This document shows, in pieces, positions 1 through 17,099 of a DNA stretch of 64,000 nt. A program made the position numbers and the translations under genes. Numbering within the stretch: the stretch's first letter is position 1; every line of letters begins with the position of its first letter. Under the pieces are notes generated by a model that was not told the DNA's origin, made no database searches, and saw only the letters and a list, made by a program, of their open reading frames with translations. Source of the DNA: Engraulis encrasicolus (Eukaryota > Chordata > Actinopteri > Clupeiformes > Engraulidae); contig NC_085868.1 in assembly GCF_034702125.1 (NCBI RefSeq), positions 23,040,776-23,104,775 of the forward strand, read 5' to 3'.

Positions 1-78
1 TATTTAATGATAAGTGTGTCTTGTGTTAATTAGAATTGCTATCTGTCATAAACAATAAATGCCTTTTATGCTTTGCAG

Positions 79-5476
<5,398 letters not shown>

Positions 5477-6172
5477 CGCCCCCCCAGGACTGATTGGTTG
5501 CTGGTAGTGAGAGGAGAGTGGGCATACTGCAGCTCCGCCCTCTGAAACCCAGTGGACTTCCTTTATCCTCTCAGTTCTAGCACATAAATAAGCTGAGAGA
5601 ACGTAGATGCTCAGAACAGCCATCTCCTCTCCACCACCCCCAGGCCAGGTAGCCGATAATGCAAGCCATGTTCCAAGTACTTTGGCTCATCCAATCAAAA
5701 TCAATCATGCTTTTGGAAGCTTGGGAAGGGACATCCTAGTTCCGGAAGGGACACTTGTAATATATTGAAGAGAAGAATTCCTGATGCTGTGGATGATGTC
5801 AGACTTTTTTGGTTGGTTTTAGTGGCGACAGGATGTTTTCAGCATTGGTGCACATATTTTTTGTTTCCGTGGTGGAGTTCACCTCTAGTGTAAGTAATCA
5901 GTGTTTTTTTTATTTCAGAGATGAATGACCACAGCGTCTTCACTACAATTGAAAATAACAAATAGTGGCTACTCTGATGTAACAGAATATATCTCTGGCA
6001 TATCATGTGTTGGAAATCATGAACTTAGTGGAAGAGACATCGGGATGGATCTGGTCACCTCGCCCAAACCACATAGGCTACTTAAACAGCCAATCAAACA
6101 AAGGCAGCTTTCTGATTGGATGCTGGTGCTGATGGTCAGCTGAACCCCACCTTACCCAAACTCACCATTAAT
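5477..6172. other. Probable lrrfip1 3' UTR and downstream flank
   Basis: Begins right after the lrrfip1 stop codon and has no coding sequence I can support. A possible poly(A) signal lies in ACATAAATAAGC near 5582. Confidence 0.4.
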
Positions 6173-6341
6173 AGGCTCGTTCGTGACGAAGCTGTGCTGC
6201 TTTTGCTAGGCAGTGGGCATGTGCACTTTGCCAGTTTGATGCATTCTGGTTCGAAGTTTCTAACCACAATGCATCAAACTGGCAAAGTGCGCATGCTCAC
6301 TGCTTAGCAAAAGCAGCACTGCTTCGTCACGAACAAGCCTA
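6173..6341. mobile_element. Fold-back MITE, GGCTCGTTCGTGA family, copy 1
   Basis: A near-perfect palindrome of about 170 bp: the left arm GGCTCGTTCGTGACGAAGC is answered by GCTTCGTCACGAACAAGCC on the right, with arms of roughly 75 bp around a short loop near 6250. A shorter relative lies at 13160-13279. Non-coding. Confidence 0.8.
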
Positions 6342-8105
6342 ATGTGTGGGGTGGAAAAGGGCATAATTTGAGGCATATTCCTACAGGGTGGTTTGGTGAC
6401 TAACCCAGCCGAGTTAACCCAGAGTGAGTCATGAGATATCTAGTAGAAGCAACTTGTAGGTTCCTTCTACTATCAAAATAAAGCCACAGGCCTTGGCTAT
6501 TACGAGAGTTACGACGTGCTCTGTGTTCGTCACATAACCGGGTATTCTATGCCCACTTGGTTATCAATCAAGCAGTTGCTACCCCAAACAAAACACTTAA
6601 TGTTTGCAGACTTTTTGTTACCATGTCAGGATGTCAAAAGGAAGACGTTACTTCCAGTAGAAAAAAAGGGAAATTTTGGATGGGAAACAAAACTTTGCTG
6701 GTATTGCAGCACTTTTTAAATCTGTGTGTGTGCCTGTTTTTACACGAGTGTTTATTTTTGCATTTGTATTAAAGTCCCTTGTTTTTTGTTTACTTTTTTG
6801 TTCGTTTTTTGTCATCAAACTGTGATGGCACTTGAAAGGATCGACAAACTATGGATAACAGCATACTCTTCCAAAAGAAACCTTCATCTCAACTCACAAC
6901 AATATCATGGTAATTTCTGACGGTTTTAGAAGAACATGTCAAAATAAGAGATCGCACTTAACACAGTGTAATCCACTGCTGAATCTGGAATTTGATAGCC
7001 TAGGAAATCCCATGCTGCTTTGCACAAACGTTCTGATCTGAAAGACAGCATGGAATCTGTACACAGAGAACAAACTAAATTGGTGCATCCAATCCCATGG
7101 GATTTACAGTAGGCAGGTCTCCAGACCTTGTCTCACGTGTGATTAGGTGTGGTGATAACCAGACAAGGCATTTGACTGATTCTCCACTGAGTTGATTGTA
7201 CATGCTGCTGCATTGGAGCTCACAGTAATGGTTCAAACATCTGGGGCCATGTACTAAGACGTCCGTACAGTAGATGTCTGTAGCTACTTACGTAGCTTTT
7301 TTTGTGCATAATCAAGCTTTGTACATGAGCCCCCTGGTCTCGTCAGCTATAGGCCTACACTTTTAAATGGTACTGGAATATATTTACTCTTTTCACATTC
7401 TGTATTTTCCCCGTTCCTAGTGTTTATTATAAGTGCTAAATTGTACGGCAACTGAAGTTCTTCTTGGAGATTGAAGATCTCTAATCCTCTAATTCAAAGG
7501 TGTCTTCAGTTCTAAGAACTGACAGTGAATGACTAGGATCAGGAGCGGAGCTAAAGGGTGGGTCCAGCAGGGCATTTGCTCCTTGGGCCTGCCATATTGG
7601 TGGTGGTGGCCATATACCATACGCCATGGTGGGGGCGTGTTAATATGCTGTTGAGTATCCCGAATATGAGGCTTATATCCCAGATATGATCAAATTTGGG
7701 ATTATGTTTTTATATGAGTAGGAGTGTCATATCCCGGTCTGCGTTCTTGGAAATTATAGAATTCACTTCAAATGTGTGTTGCCTGGATACCAGCAACAGC
7801 GTTCTATGGGAAGCCTCGGTATCCGGCATAAGGTGTTCCCATGCGTCAATATCCCGGTTTCTTTCAGAATATTCCACCTAGCATATTCTGATTTCTCAAA
7901 ATCAGGAAAAGGTGTTTATATGTTCAAACACAAATTTGGGATAATCCTGATCATTTTCGGGGTACTGAACTGCATATACAAAACGCACTAAGTAGTGACT
8001 TTCGCAGGTTATATGGGGGCCCCCATCAATGTCTGGTCCTGGGGGCCTGTGTTCAATTGTTCCACCCCTGACCACTGATGTAGGTATTATGGATACACTT
8101 ATAAT
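6342..8105. other. Intergenic, nothing recognised
   Basis: No gene, RNA or complete element seen. Short open frames at 6516-6920 and 7696-7991 have no recognisable protein content. Confidence 0.5.
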
Positions 8106-8330
8106 CAGGGCTCGAGTTGTAGGGGGACAATCAAAATGGTCTAAAATCATCCCCCTCAATGAAAATGGTCAAAAATCATCCCCCTCTAAAACAGGCATCC
8201 TTTCTTCACATATTGTGTTAAAATTGCACTTTTAACAACTTCATTTTCAAAATGTTCTCCCCCGAACCCCCAATAATCATAATCCATCTCTGACCATCCC
8301 CCCTGCTTTGATTTTACAACTCGACCACTG
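8106..8330. mobile_element. hAT-like non-autonomous element
   Basis: Ends CAGGGCTCGAGTTGTA and TTACAACTCGACCACTG are inverted. The flanking 8-mers CTTATAAT and CTTGTAAT match at 7 of 8 positions, as expected for an aged hAT target duplication. Interior non-coding. Confidence 0.7.
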
Positions 8331-9510
8331 CTTGTAATGGTGTAGTAGAAAATGAGAATATGTCAGTCAGTCTCCAAGACCAAATCCAGCTGCTGCTCCA
8401 CTTCCATGACCTGTATGGAGGACGACCTTCACAGACAGACTGACAGCCAAACAGACAGACAGACAGACGACCCCCAAGTGGGCATCAGTAGGCCTACGGG
8501 CGTGTTATTAAGAGCTGCGAGGTGAGATGGTGTCATTTCACTCCTCTAGACTTCCTCAGGCTGAAACCGATATCATTGACAGCCATGTTGTAGAGTGAAT
8601 GTGTGAGTTATGTCCATGTCGGTTATGTTAGCGGCAGTCGTGCACTTGGCAGTTATGTCAATGCTGGTTATGTCAACGGCGCTTTTCATAATAACTCGGA
8701 GCGCTTTCCATGCTGTAGTCTGTTAGGGATACTCATCTCGCCTCAATTAAGCTTTAAGCACTCAAAACCATGGAGCAGTGAAATCTTGCTCTTTGTGCAA
8801 TAACTGAAATGTTGAGGTTGTACTTTGACTAAATGCACAGGTCACAAAAAATAACAACAATAAAAAAACAATAATGCAAAGTAACCAGGTTACTGTCATA
8901 TTTTCATTGTAAAACAATACTGTTAATAATACATGTGTTGTACAGCGCCCTTGAAAGCACCCAAGGCTGTGTAGGTATCTGTACTACATGTGTCTGTGTG
9001 CTTGTGGGAACTAGCAGCAAAAGGAAAAAAGATGTCTTGAGGTGCCTTTTGAGAAAGGCCCATGAATGGGGCACTTTGAATATGGTGGGGTAGTTTATTC
9101 CAAAGGGTGGTTAACTTGTAGGTAGGCCTACATGAAAGGCTCCGTATTTAAGGAGTATAGGGGTGGAAAAGGATTGCAAAGTAGTGGGGAGCCAGCAATA
9201 AACATGTTCACCATATCCATGTACAATGTCTAGCCCATATGCTGTATTAATGCCGTGTTCACCTCCAGTGTAAATGTATTGTAATCACGAGTCATGAAGC
9301 CGTTCTGTTGAAGTATGACCAAAAGGGGGCAGTATAGGATAGCCATCTAAAACACACTGTCTGCAAACCTGAACCTTTGCATTTGATGTGTATGTAATCT
9401 TTTACAAAAAGAAAGAAAACCTATGCCAGTAAATACTTTTTAATATAATGATAAACACACAACACAATACATGTGCAGTTTATGGGTAGGCCTACACGTA
9501 TGTTGCAGGT
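8331..9510. other. Intergenic, nothing recognised
   Basis: A short GACAGACAG tract occurs near 8440-8470. No supported gene or complete repeat. Confidence 0.45.
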
Positions 9511-9668
9511 CAGTGGTTCTCTTTTTTGAACTAACACCTCCTTCACCTCCTGCCAACATCCCCGTTGAAACTGGGCCCCCCACGTCTTAGCGGTCTCCTT
9601 CTCAACACCCCAAAAGGGCTCCATAACGCCCCCTGGGGGCCTGTAGAGCCCCCGTTTACAAACACTAT
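9511..9668. mobile_element. CAGTGGTTCTC-type hAT-like repeat, copy 1
   Basis: Begins CAGTGGTTCTC and contains ACGCCCCCTGGGGG and TGTAGAGCCCC, shared with the copy at 43518-43754. This fits a hAT-type non-autonomous family. The long minus-strand frame across it (9421-9897) is not a gene. Confidence 0.55.
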
Positions 9669-10937
9669 TGTAGGCCTGCGTTACAGACATCAAACATGTA
9701 CATAAAACACAGTGGGAGAGGAGAGCTACTGCATGTGTAAGGGCAGTAAATATCCGGGAAGTGGATGAGTGCCAAAATGGAGATGAGCCAACTTGTGTGG
9801 TGACAGTGTGGAGGATGCATTCTGATGACCACTTGGAGGCAGCATTGTACAGGCATCTAAGACACACACAGAGACAGTAATATACTGTACAACACACAGC
9901 GCATAGTAAACAGTCACCATTGCATTTGCTCTGTCCTTAAACTGTTGGACAAGCAAAACTATGTCACTCATTGAGGAAAATTTTTATTCTGAAAAGTTCA
10001 AAACACTATAGGGACAAGACACACTTCACTATAGGTACAAGACACACATCCATCGGTACATCAATGGCCCCTAATGTAGGCCGGGATATGAGTACAGGGA
10101 GGCATGACCAAATGTTCAAAAATTCAACCGGATGGGGAGAAGGGGTAGCAGATATCTGAGAAGGAGGCTAGATAAATGACCAGGTGACGTCATGTGTCTA
10201 AACAGGCTAGATGGAACAAAAAATGCTACCTACATGATTTGATTGAATTAAATGTGGCAGACTCTCAGTCGTTATGTGAACATAGAATTCAGTATATACG
10301 TACATAGGCCTACACACGACAACTTGGCTATTGTCATTCTGCCTATAACACACTTTTACACCCTGCTATGCAATGCATAGCTAATGATACACAAGGCAAC
10401 CTTTTCAGCAGGTTGCCAGGCAATGGTTCCTAAATTTCTGATGGAAGTTGTTTGCTGCTGATCTGATTTCTCTTGATAAAAGTGTTACAGCGAAAAACAA
10501 TAAACAGCATCTTATCATATCGTTACCCTGTGTATCATCACCTTAAGGAGTTTTTTTTAAACCCTTTTCAATCTGTCCTCAACTGACTCACCAGGCTTTT
10601 TGGGATGACAAGAGCTGCATGTTAATCAGGCTTCATTGAGGCCCCACCATGCTTCCTTCCCAAACCCTCTGTACTGGCAAGCAGGCAGGCAGTGTAGTGC
10701 CAAGGACTGAACTTCATTTGCATACTAAGAAAGAGAGAGGATGAGGGACAGGGTTAAATGTATCTGGAATAGCAGACAAAAGAGCTGAGTTGAAACTTTT
10801 AGGAAACTTTGGATTTCATTTTGGGACCTTGAAGATGGTTCACTTTTAATCCAAAATGACATTTTAGAACTGAAATACTTTTTTTTACGTGCAACCACAT
10901 CTCCAGAGGTGCCAGGCATATGGCACATGAGGCTGAT
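9669..10937. other. Intergenic, nothing recognised
   Basis: Unique-looking, AT-rich sequence without supported features. Confidence 0.45.
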
Positions 10938-11012
10938 CTGCACAGTAAAAAAATGCAGTGTTAATGAAAAACCTAGAGAGTTGATTTAACCTCTTATAGA
11001 GTGCATTTTGTC
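10938..11012. mobile_element. CACAGTAAA-family MITE fragment, copy 2
   Basis: Contains CACAGTAAA, GCAGTGTTAAT and CCTAGAGAGTTGATTTAAC, matching the copies at 817-930 and 35085-35190. Confidence 0.5.
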
Positions 11013-11034
11013 CCAGACCCAGAGCACTCTCTGA

Positions 11035-11339
11035 GTGCGTTGCAATATGCGACCTTGCCTCCTCCACTTGTGCTTGTCTCCTTGTACCAGGAAGTGATAT
11101 GTCATGATGATGACATCACTGACAACAGCATTATATTTCAATATCTTGCAAAAGCTCAATTGTAGAGTCTTTTTCTCATTTGCAATTGGGATGGAGAATG
11201 AAAAACAGTCCCTTGAAAGTTGTTGTGGCTAAGCTGACAGTTGGGAAACTTTATCGTTTTCCCCACGGAGGAGGGGCCAGGAGGTGGGACGAGGAGACAA
11301 GCACAAGTGGAGGAGGCAAGGTCGCATATTGTAACGCAC
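11035..11339. mobile_element. MITE with ~50-bp terminal inverted repeats
   Basis: The left end GTGCGTTGCAATATGCGACC is matched by the reverse complement at 11320-11339, and the match continues for about 50 bp (to 11085, and from 11292). The 200-bp interior is non-coding. No clear target duplication. Confidence 0.8.
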
Positions 11340-11585
11340 ACGCTATGTGCTAAATAAGCACTGCATTTTTATACTGTGTGAAGAAGCCTTTTTGGATAGA
11401 TAGAGGGTGAAAGAAGTCCAACTTCTTGTAATTCAGCAATCTCGACTACAATGATACAGGAAGAAGACACTTCACTGTCATAGAAGGTCCCACCCTCATT
11501 TTATAGGCTATAGCGCTTATCAAAACACACAAGGTTGCTTAGCATTACATCTCTGTAGGTGTGTGTGGGTGGGTAGGCTATTGTT

Positions 11586-13035
11586 CAGGGGTTGGACAAA
11601 ATAATGGAAACACCAGTCATTTTAGAGTGAGAAGTTTCATGGCTCAAGTGGACCAGCCTGTTGGTCAATCTTCATTAATTGTACACATTGCACCAGTACA
11701 GTGAAGTGTGAAGATTCAATTAGCAGGGTAAGAGCACAGTTTTGTTCAAAATTTTGCAATCCACACAACATTATGGGTGACATGTCAGAGTTCAAAAAGG
11801 AGAAATTCTTGGTGCACGTGTTACTGTTGCATCTTTGACAGAGACAGCAAGTCTTTGTGATGCTTCAAGAGCCACGGTATCCAAGGTAGTAGGCGCATAC
11901 GACTTTGTTGCTGTCGATCAACATTGACGAAGGGTGTGAGCGAGAACTTGTCACGATGTGGGTGTTATTAAATACAGCGCATTTGCAGTCGGCCACAAAT
12001 ATGAACGAGACGATGAGCTCGCACCGGTTTGCTCTACTAAACACACCACGTGTGAGGAGTGGGGGGACAGGCAGTGAGGAGGAGCTGAAGTGGGGACCTG
12101 CGCAAACTTGTGGAGGGGTGTGAGACAAGACTCATATACACACGTGAGTAAGTTGTTGACCAACCAGTTCATGGGCGCGTGACCTCGGAGGCAGTCTGCA
12201 GGCGAGCGTTGAAGGGGATAAGCAACTGCAGAAGTTGCAAGATCTGACTGCAGCCGCATTCATCCCGCGATAATTTGACACCATGTGACATGTCACCTCG
12301 TCAACGCAACATCGACGAAATTTCGAAGTTTGACAGGAAATCTAACCGTCATGCAGCATTTTGATCCAGGGTGCTTTGCTGTCTTCATGCGCATGCATGC
12401 GTTGATGCGAAATCGAATGCACTTAATAAGTGCATTCGATTTCTCATCAACGCATGTTGCGCATGTAGACAGCAATGCACTCTGGATGAAAATACTGCAT
12501 GACGGTTAGATTTCCTGTCAAACTTCGAAATTTCATCGATGTTGCGTTGACGAGGTGACATATCACATGGTGTCAAATTATCGCGGGATGATTGCGGCTG
12601 CAGTCAGATCTTGCAACCTCTGCAGTTGCTTATCCCCTTCAACGCTAGTCTGCGGACTGCCTCCGAGGTCATGCGCCCATTAACTGGTTGTTCAACAACT
12701 CACTCACGTGTGTATATGGGTCTTGTCTCACACCTCTACACAAGTTTGTGCAGGTCCCCACTTCAGCTCCTCCTCACTGTCTGTCCCCCCACTCCTCACA
12801 CGTGGTGTGTTAGTAGAGCAAACCGGTGCGAGCTCATCGTCTCGTTCATATTTGTGGCCGACTGTAAATGCGCTGTATTTAATAACACCCACATCGTGAC
12901 AACAAGTTCTCGCTCACGTGCTTCCGTCAACGTTGGTCGACAGCAACAAAGTCGTATGGGCCTAATGTCTGCATACCACCAAGAAGGATGAACCACATCC
13001 AACGGGAGAAACTTTTTGAACACTGTGACGACCCC
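11586..13035 (+). pseudogene. Old Tc1-like transposon remnant, split by the palindrome
   Basis: The left part starts with CAGGGGTTGGACAAAATAAT, a Tc1-type terminal repeat, and encodes decayed transposase N-terminal text from about 11773 (GDMSEFKKEK, then frameshifted ATVSK-like text near 11870). The reading resumes after the palindrome with MSAYHQEG at 12966. The coding part is broken and the right end is not found. Confidence 0.7.
11890..12964. mobile_element. Giant fold-back element (1.07-kb palindrome)
   Basis: Two arms of about 535 bp are inverted copies of each other around a centre near 12430 (GCACTTAATAAGTGC). The outer ends GGCGCATACGAC and GTCGTATGGGCC abut TA on both sides, as for an insertion at a TA target within a Tc1 transposase gene. 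Arms match closely, with scattered differences. Open frames on both arms (for example 12611-12991) mirror each other and resemble no protein I know. A transcript would fold into a very long hairpin. Confidence 0.88.
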
Positions 13036-13159
13036 ATGTGCCCCCTCCAGGCTGAAACCTGCCAGTACACGGGCAGTGCTGGAGCTGGTGGTGTTAATTG
13101 GGTTGATTGGTCATAACGAGCACCTGCTGTGCAGACAGATGGAGGCTACAAAAGCCATT

Positions 13160-13279
13160 AGGCTCGTTCGTGATGACGCAGTAAGATGTTCGCTAGGCAG
13201 TGGTAGAATGCATCAAACTGGCAAAGTGCGCATGCCCACTGCCTAGCAAAAATCTTACTGTGTCGACACGAACGAGCCT
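13160..13279. mobile_element. Fold-back MITE, GGCTCGTTCGTGA family, copy 2
   Basis: The ends GGCTCGTTCGTGATGACGC and ACACGAACGAGCC are inverted. The interior shares CATCAAACTGGCAAAGTGCG and the GCTAGGCAGTG block with the copy at 6173-6341. A decayed relative may lie at 13543-13660. Confidence 0.75.
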
Positions 13280-13660
13280 GTTCTCTACCTTCCATCAGTA
13301 GGCACTCTGACCTCACCTCTGTCTTTTATTTCTTTCTCTCCACAAGCTACATACTGATGATTACAATCATTGCATCCACCATTCACTGAAACCCAAACTA
13401 TCCCTAGACACTATTGTATGATTATTGTTGTGTTGGTTTAAATAAATAACCTTGATTTTGACTTTTGTTGTGGTCTCCCTATTGATGTTGCTGCTCTGAA
13501 CGAGCCGGGTCGTAACAACAGGGATCAGTGAAGTGGCACTTTAAGGTCGTTCATGATGGCGTTTTTTCAACCAGGCAGCAAATTTGCTAGGCAGCGAGCA
13601 TGATCACTGTGTCCGCGTGAAGCATCCTGGTTAGAATTTCCGTTCACGACGCAGTTTAAG

Positions 13661-15729
13661 GGAGTGACCTCTGCGCGGCAGTCGTGTCACATGGCGTTAA
13701 ACCATCGTTTTGTCAAGCAGCCACGCAGTACCACAAGAGCAACTGCTGGGCAGAAGACCTCCTCCATGCCGTCGGTAATCTGCTGTGATTGGCATTCATC
13801 AATCTGACGTGAATTGCAGGTGTAGCCCACATGCTTGTGAGGCAGCTCACTCGCTGCTCCAAGTAGGAAGCAGCGTATTTTATGTCTTGGGAAATCACGT
13901 TAGAAAAAACTGTACAACTTGCCAAGCATTCAACTCCACCTTTATTAGACTAAGCAGATCTCGTGTTGATCAAGCATTTTTATGCTTGGTTGCGACCGTG
14001 CCTTTTGGTAGTTTATTCCAAATGAGATGTAGTCACAAGTCCCAAAGGCAGGCCTGGCTCAAGTGTTGACACAGGCCAGTGTTGGCACAAGGCGGCTGAT
14101 GAAGCAGACAGTGTGTAAATAGTGTACTGGTTATGTTTGATCTCAAATGCTTTTTATTTCTCGTGCTGTGCATGTGAAGGCGGCAAAATAGGCGATAATT
14201 CGCTTGTTTACTTTTCTACTTACTTACTTTGCCTTACTTAGACGTCTTTATTGTCCATTAAACTTACATGAAATGGAAAAAATGCTTTGGTGGTGACACA
14301 AAGACACATAAGACAAACACGCATCACAGTCACACAACCAATAACGAATATATATATATACAGTATTTATGTATATTTATGTGTGTGTGTGTGTAGATAA
14401 TAAGATAAAACCTGTGGAATAAAATGAAATCCCCTTACTCTATCCATGTCACTCAGTTAAATATTTAAAAACTATTTAAAATGTAGGCCTACCATATAAC
14501 TGCTAGGAGGAGCACGCAGAGTTTTCTAAGTTGAGTTATGATGCACTGTGTTACATGTGAAATTTAAAATAACCAGAATACTACTGCTAAAAGACTATTG
14601 AGGAGCACATAGGCCTATAGCTTATCTACTCTCTGTAACTATACCAGTTCTTTGTTTCGAATAGCCACAGCTGATGGTACAAATGACAGCTTGTAGCCAT
14701 TCTTCCTTGCCATTGGGATTTTAAGTCGACGTCCAAATAGCAGCATCTGGAAAGGGTGAGTAGGATCCAGGGAGATGTTTGGGCCTGCGTGTGCAAATGT
14801 GAAAGTTGCTGCTGTTTGTATCCAATGATTGCAGCCTGGTTGTCGCCAGTTTGTTACTTGTCTATTACTCTGAATAGCCTACCCCTCTCCTTGTGACTTC
14901 AAAGCCTGCCTTCTGTCCAAAGTTCAAAGCCTGACTTATGTTTCATAAAGGGAGCTAAACAATGTCAACCTAAGTGTTGAATCAGTTTTGTTTGAGCTGT
15001 CAAGTACATGCCCTTTGATGGAGTGACGGTTGAAACTAAACTGTTGGAGACCTGTATTGGAGGGTGGGTGAAAGTCCTTGAAGGTCCAGGACATTAGCAA
15101 AGAGTGAGAACAGCCATTCTTCAGACTTCCATTTCAAACTGCTTCAAACTTAGGTCTCTGGTGCACCAAATATGTACTCGGACCAAACCCAGTGTTTCGT
15201 AATGGCAGTCAAAGAAATCGAAATAGTTCAGTTGTAAGACATTGGACTTCTTTTTGGGGTCTGACCTGAAGTGTGTTCACATCTAGTCAAAAAGGTATTT
15301 TAGAACTGACATCCGCATAGTCCAGTGGTCCAGCCAGAGAATATCATTAGCTGTTACGATGGCACAGTGCCCATAGTAGCTTCATTATACTGTAAGGAAA
15401 TGGGTAGTAGAATAAGGAAACGGGCATTCAGGGACATTCAGGAGCTTACCTCTAAAAGACAGAGTGCAAAACAGACTGAATGCAAAAAGGTCTGCACATC
15501 CCCCTCCCTCCCCCCCTGCTGATATCTGATTTTCATCTCCAAGGTCTGGCCAATTTGTCTCATGGCCCTTCCCGTTACTGTATTACCACATACTCTGTTC
15601 CTTTCATACATTTGTTTGCAGAAACTGAATACCTATTGAACACAGTCTGATGAAATGTTCTCCTCCTCTCTCTGAAGAAGGAGGAGGCAGCATTATTTGA
15701 ACACAAAAACTCAGACGATATGATGAATT

Positions 15730-15732
<3 letters not shown>
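13661..15732. other. Intergenic, nothing recognised
   Basis: Contains short TA and GT runs near 14350-14395. No supported gene. Confidence 0.45.
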
Positions 15733-15816
<84 letters not shown>

Positions 15817-15825
15817 GTCTCTCTG
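15733..15825. repeat. (CT)n microsatellite
   Basis: About 90 bp of CT with a few interruptions. It abuts the dispersed repeat at 15838. Confidence 0.95.
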
Positions 15826-15837
15826 GTCTAGAATAGC

Positions 15838-15985
15838 TGCCCCCTGGCCCGGCGACAGGGGGACAAAGGGGTATGTTGTCCAGGGCTCAGGGAGATAGGG
15901 CCCCCAGAATTGAGTTGCCATTACATTGTATGTATTGGGTAGGGGGGCCCTTTCAGATGACTTTGTCCTGGGCCCAGCAAAAGCT
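15838..15985. repeat. Dispersed GGGCCC-rich repeat, copy 1
   Basis: Shares the order GGGGACAAAGGGG, TTACATTGTATGTA, GACTTTGTCCTGGGCCC and AAAGCTGTCAGC with copies at 47195-47335 and 47545-47695. The class is uncertain: a SINE-like unit or a non-autonomous DNA element. Confidence 0.7.
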
Positions 15986-16860
15986 GTCAGCAACCCTGGC
16001 TGCCTCCCACCAGCAATCTCATGGCATCACTTCAACAGATCTTGTAGCAGTAGTGCCTCACCTGAATGCACTTGTAGCTTAATCATCTTGCATGTGTACT
16101 GTATGAAGTAGGATCCGGGGCAGATCTTTGCCACCAACCGAGACTAAGCTTGTTTGCACATTATGTTAACAATTAATCTTATTCTGAGTGTTTCATTATA
16201 AATAAATATTTCTTATTCTGAGTGTTCTATGATTGTGTTGAGATGAGTGTGATGAGTGTGTCCTGTTTGAACTTCATTCTGTAAACCCGTTTTACAAGGT
16301 ATTGCTGTATCATTGCTTGTCCCACATCCCCCCGTGTCTCTCTATGCACAATAAATGGGCTAAATCCTTTGAAATCTGGCCAGTCCCTCTTTAAAAAAAA
16401 AAGTGGAGTTTGATATATCAATGTGATGCTTCAGGTCGCTTGTCCATTGTGTATTATTTGGCACTGCTAAAAGGGCTACCTAATACTTTTAAGACGTAGG
16501 CCTATCGGTGTGTCATATACGTAGCCTACACATTACATGATGTTATTATATCATTGTACGGTACCTATATCAATGTAACATTTCAGGTCACTTGTCCATT
16601 ATACAAGTGCTTATACTTGTCCATTGTTTACAAAAAGGCTACCTAATACTTAACCCCTTAGTGCAGAGCCTATGTTATAACATTATTGTCACCAAAATTG
16701 TAATGGCTATCTATGTCTTAATCTGTTCCTAAAGGCTCTCAGTAGGCTACTACTGTCATAGCGATGTTGTTATGATGTAGTTAAGAAGGCCTATTTTCTT
16801 TCGGCAGTGAATAGGCCCGCCGGCGACCCCATCTGCAGTAAGAGGCCACATATCTACTTT
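15986..16860. other. Intergenic with a local duplication
   Basis: Two related stretches (about 16405-16500 and 16560-16660) share ATATCAATGTGA/AACA, TTTCAGGTC, CTTGTCCATT and GGCTACCTAATACTT. This looks like a diverged tandem duplication. No gene. Confidence 0.45.
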
Positions 16861-17099
16861 CATCATCTTTAAACACAAGACCCACGCGTGTCGGCGCTTG
16901 GGCAGAGATACTGTTGCTAAGAGGAGATAGAACACTCGGCGGCCATATTGGCTACGTGTCGGGGCTTCTAATTCAGATTAGTAAGACCAGGGTGCGATTT
17001 GTCGGAAAACCAGAAGGGGGGGATATGTTTGGGCGTCCTAAAATGAATGATTACACAGAAATGGAACAAAGGAGCGACCCACAACCCATATGGTTGGAA

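Noticed and set aside
9421..9897. A 158-codon minus-strand frame
   Set aside because: It crosses a hAT-like repeat and matches no protein family I recognise.
12611..12991. Open frames within the large palindrome
   Set aside because: Mirrored frames occur on both arms as a result of the inverted repeat; no domain is visible.
14640..14860. Stretch with repeat-like character near 14.7 kb
   Set aside because: I could not match it to any named family or find a second copy in the window.
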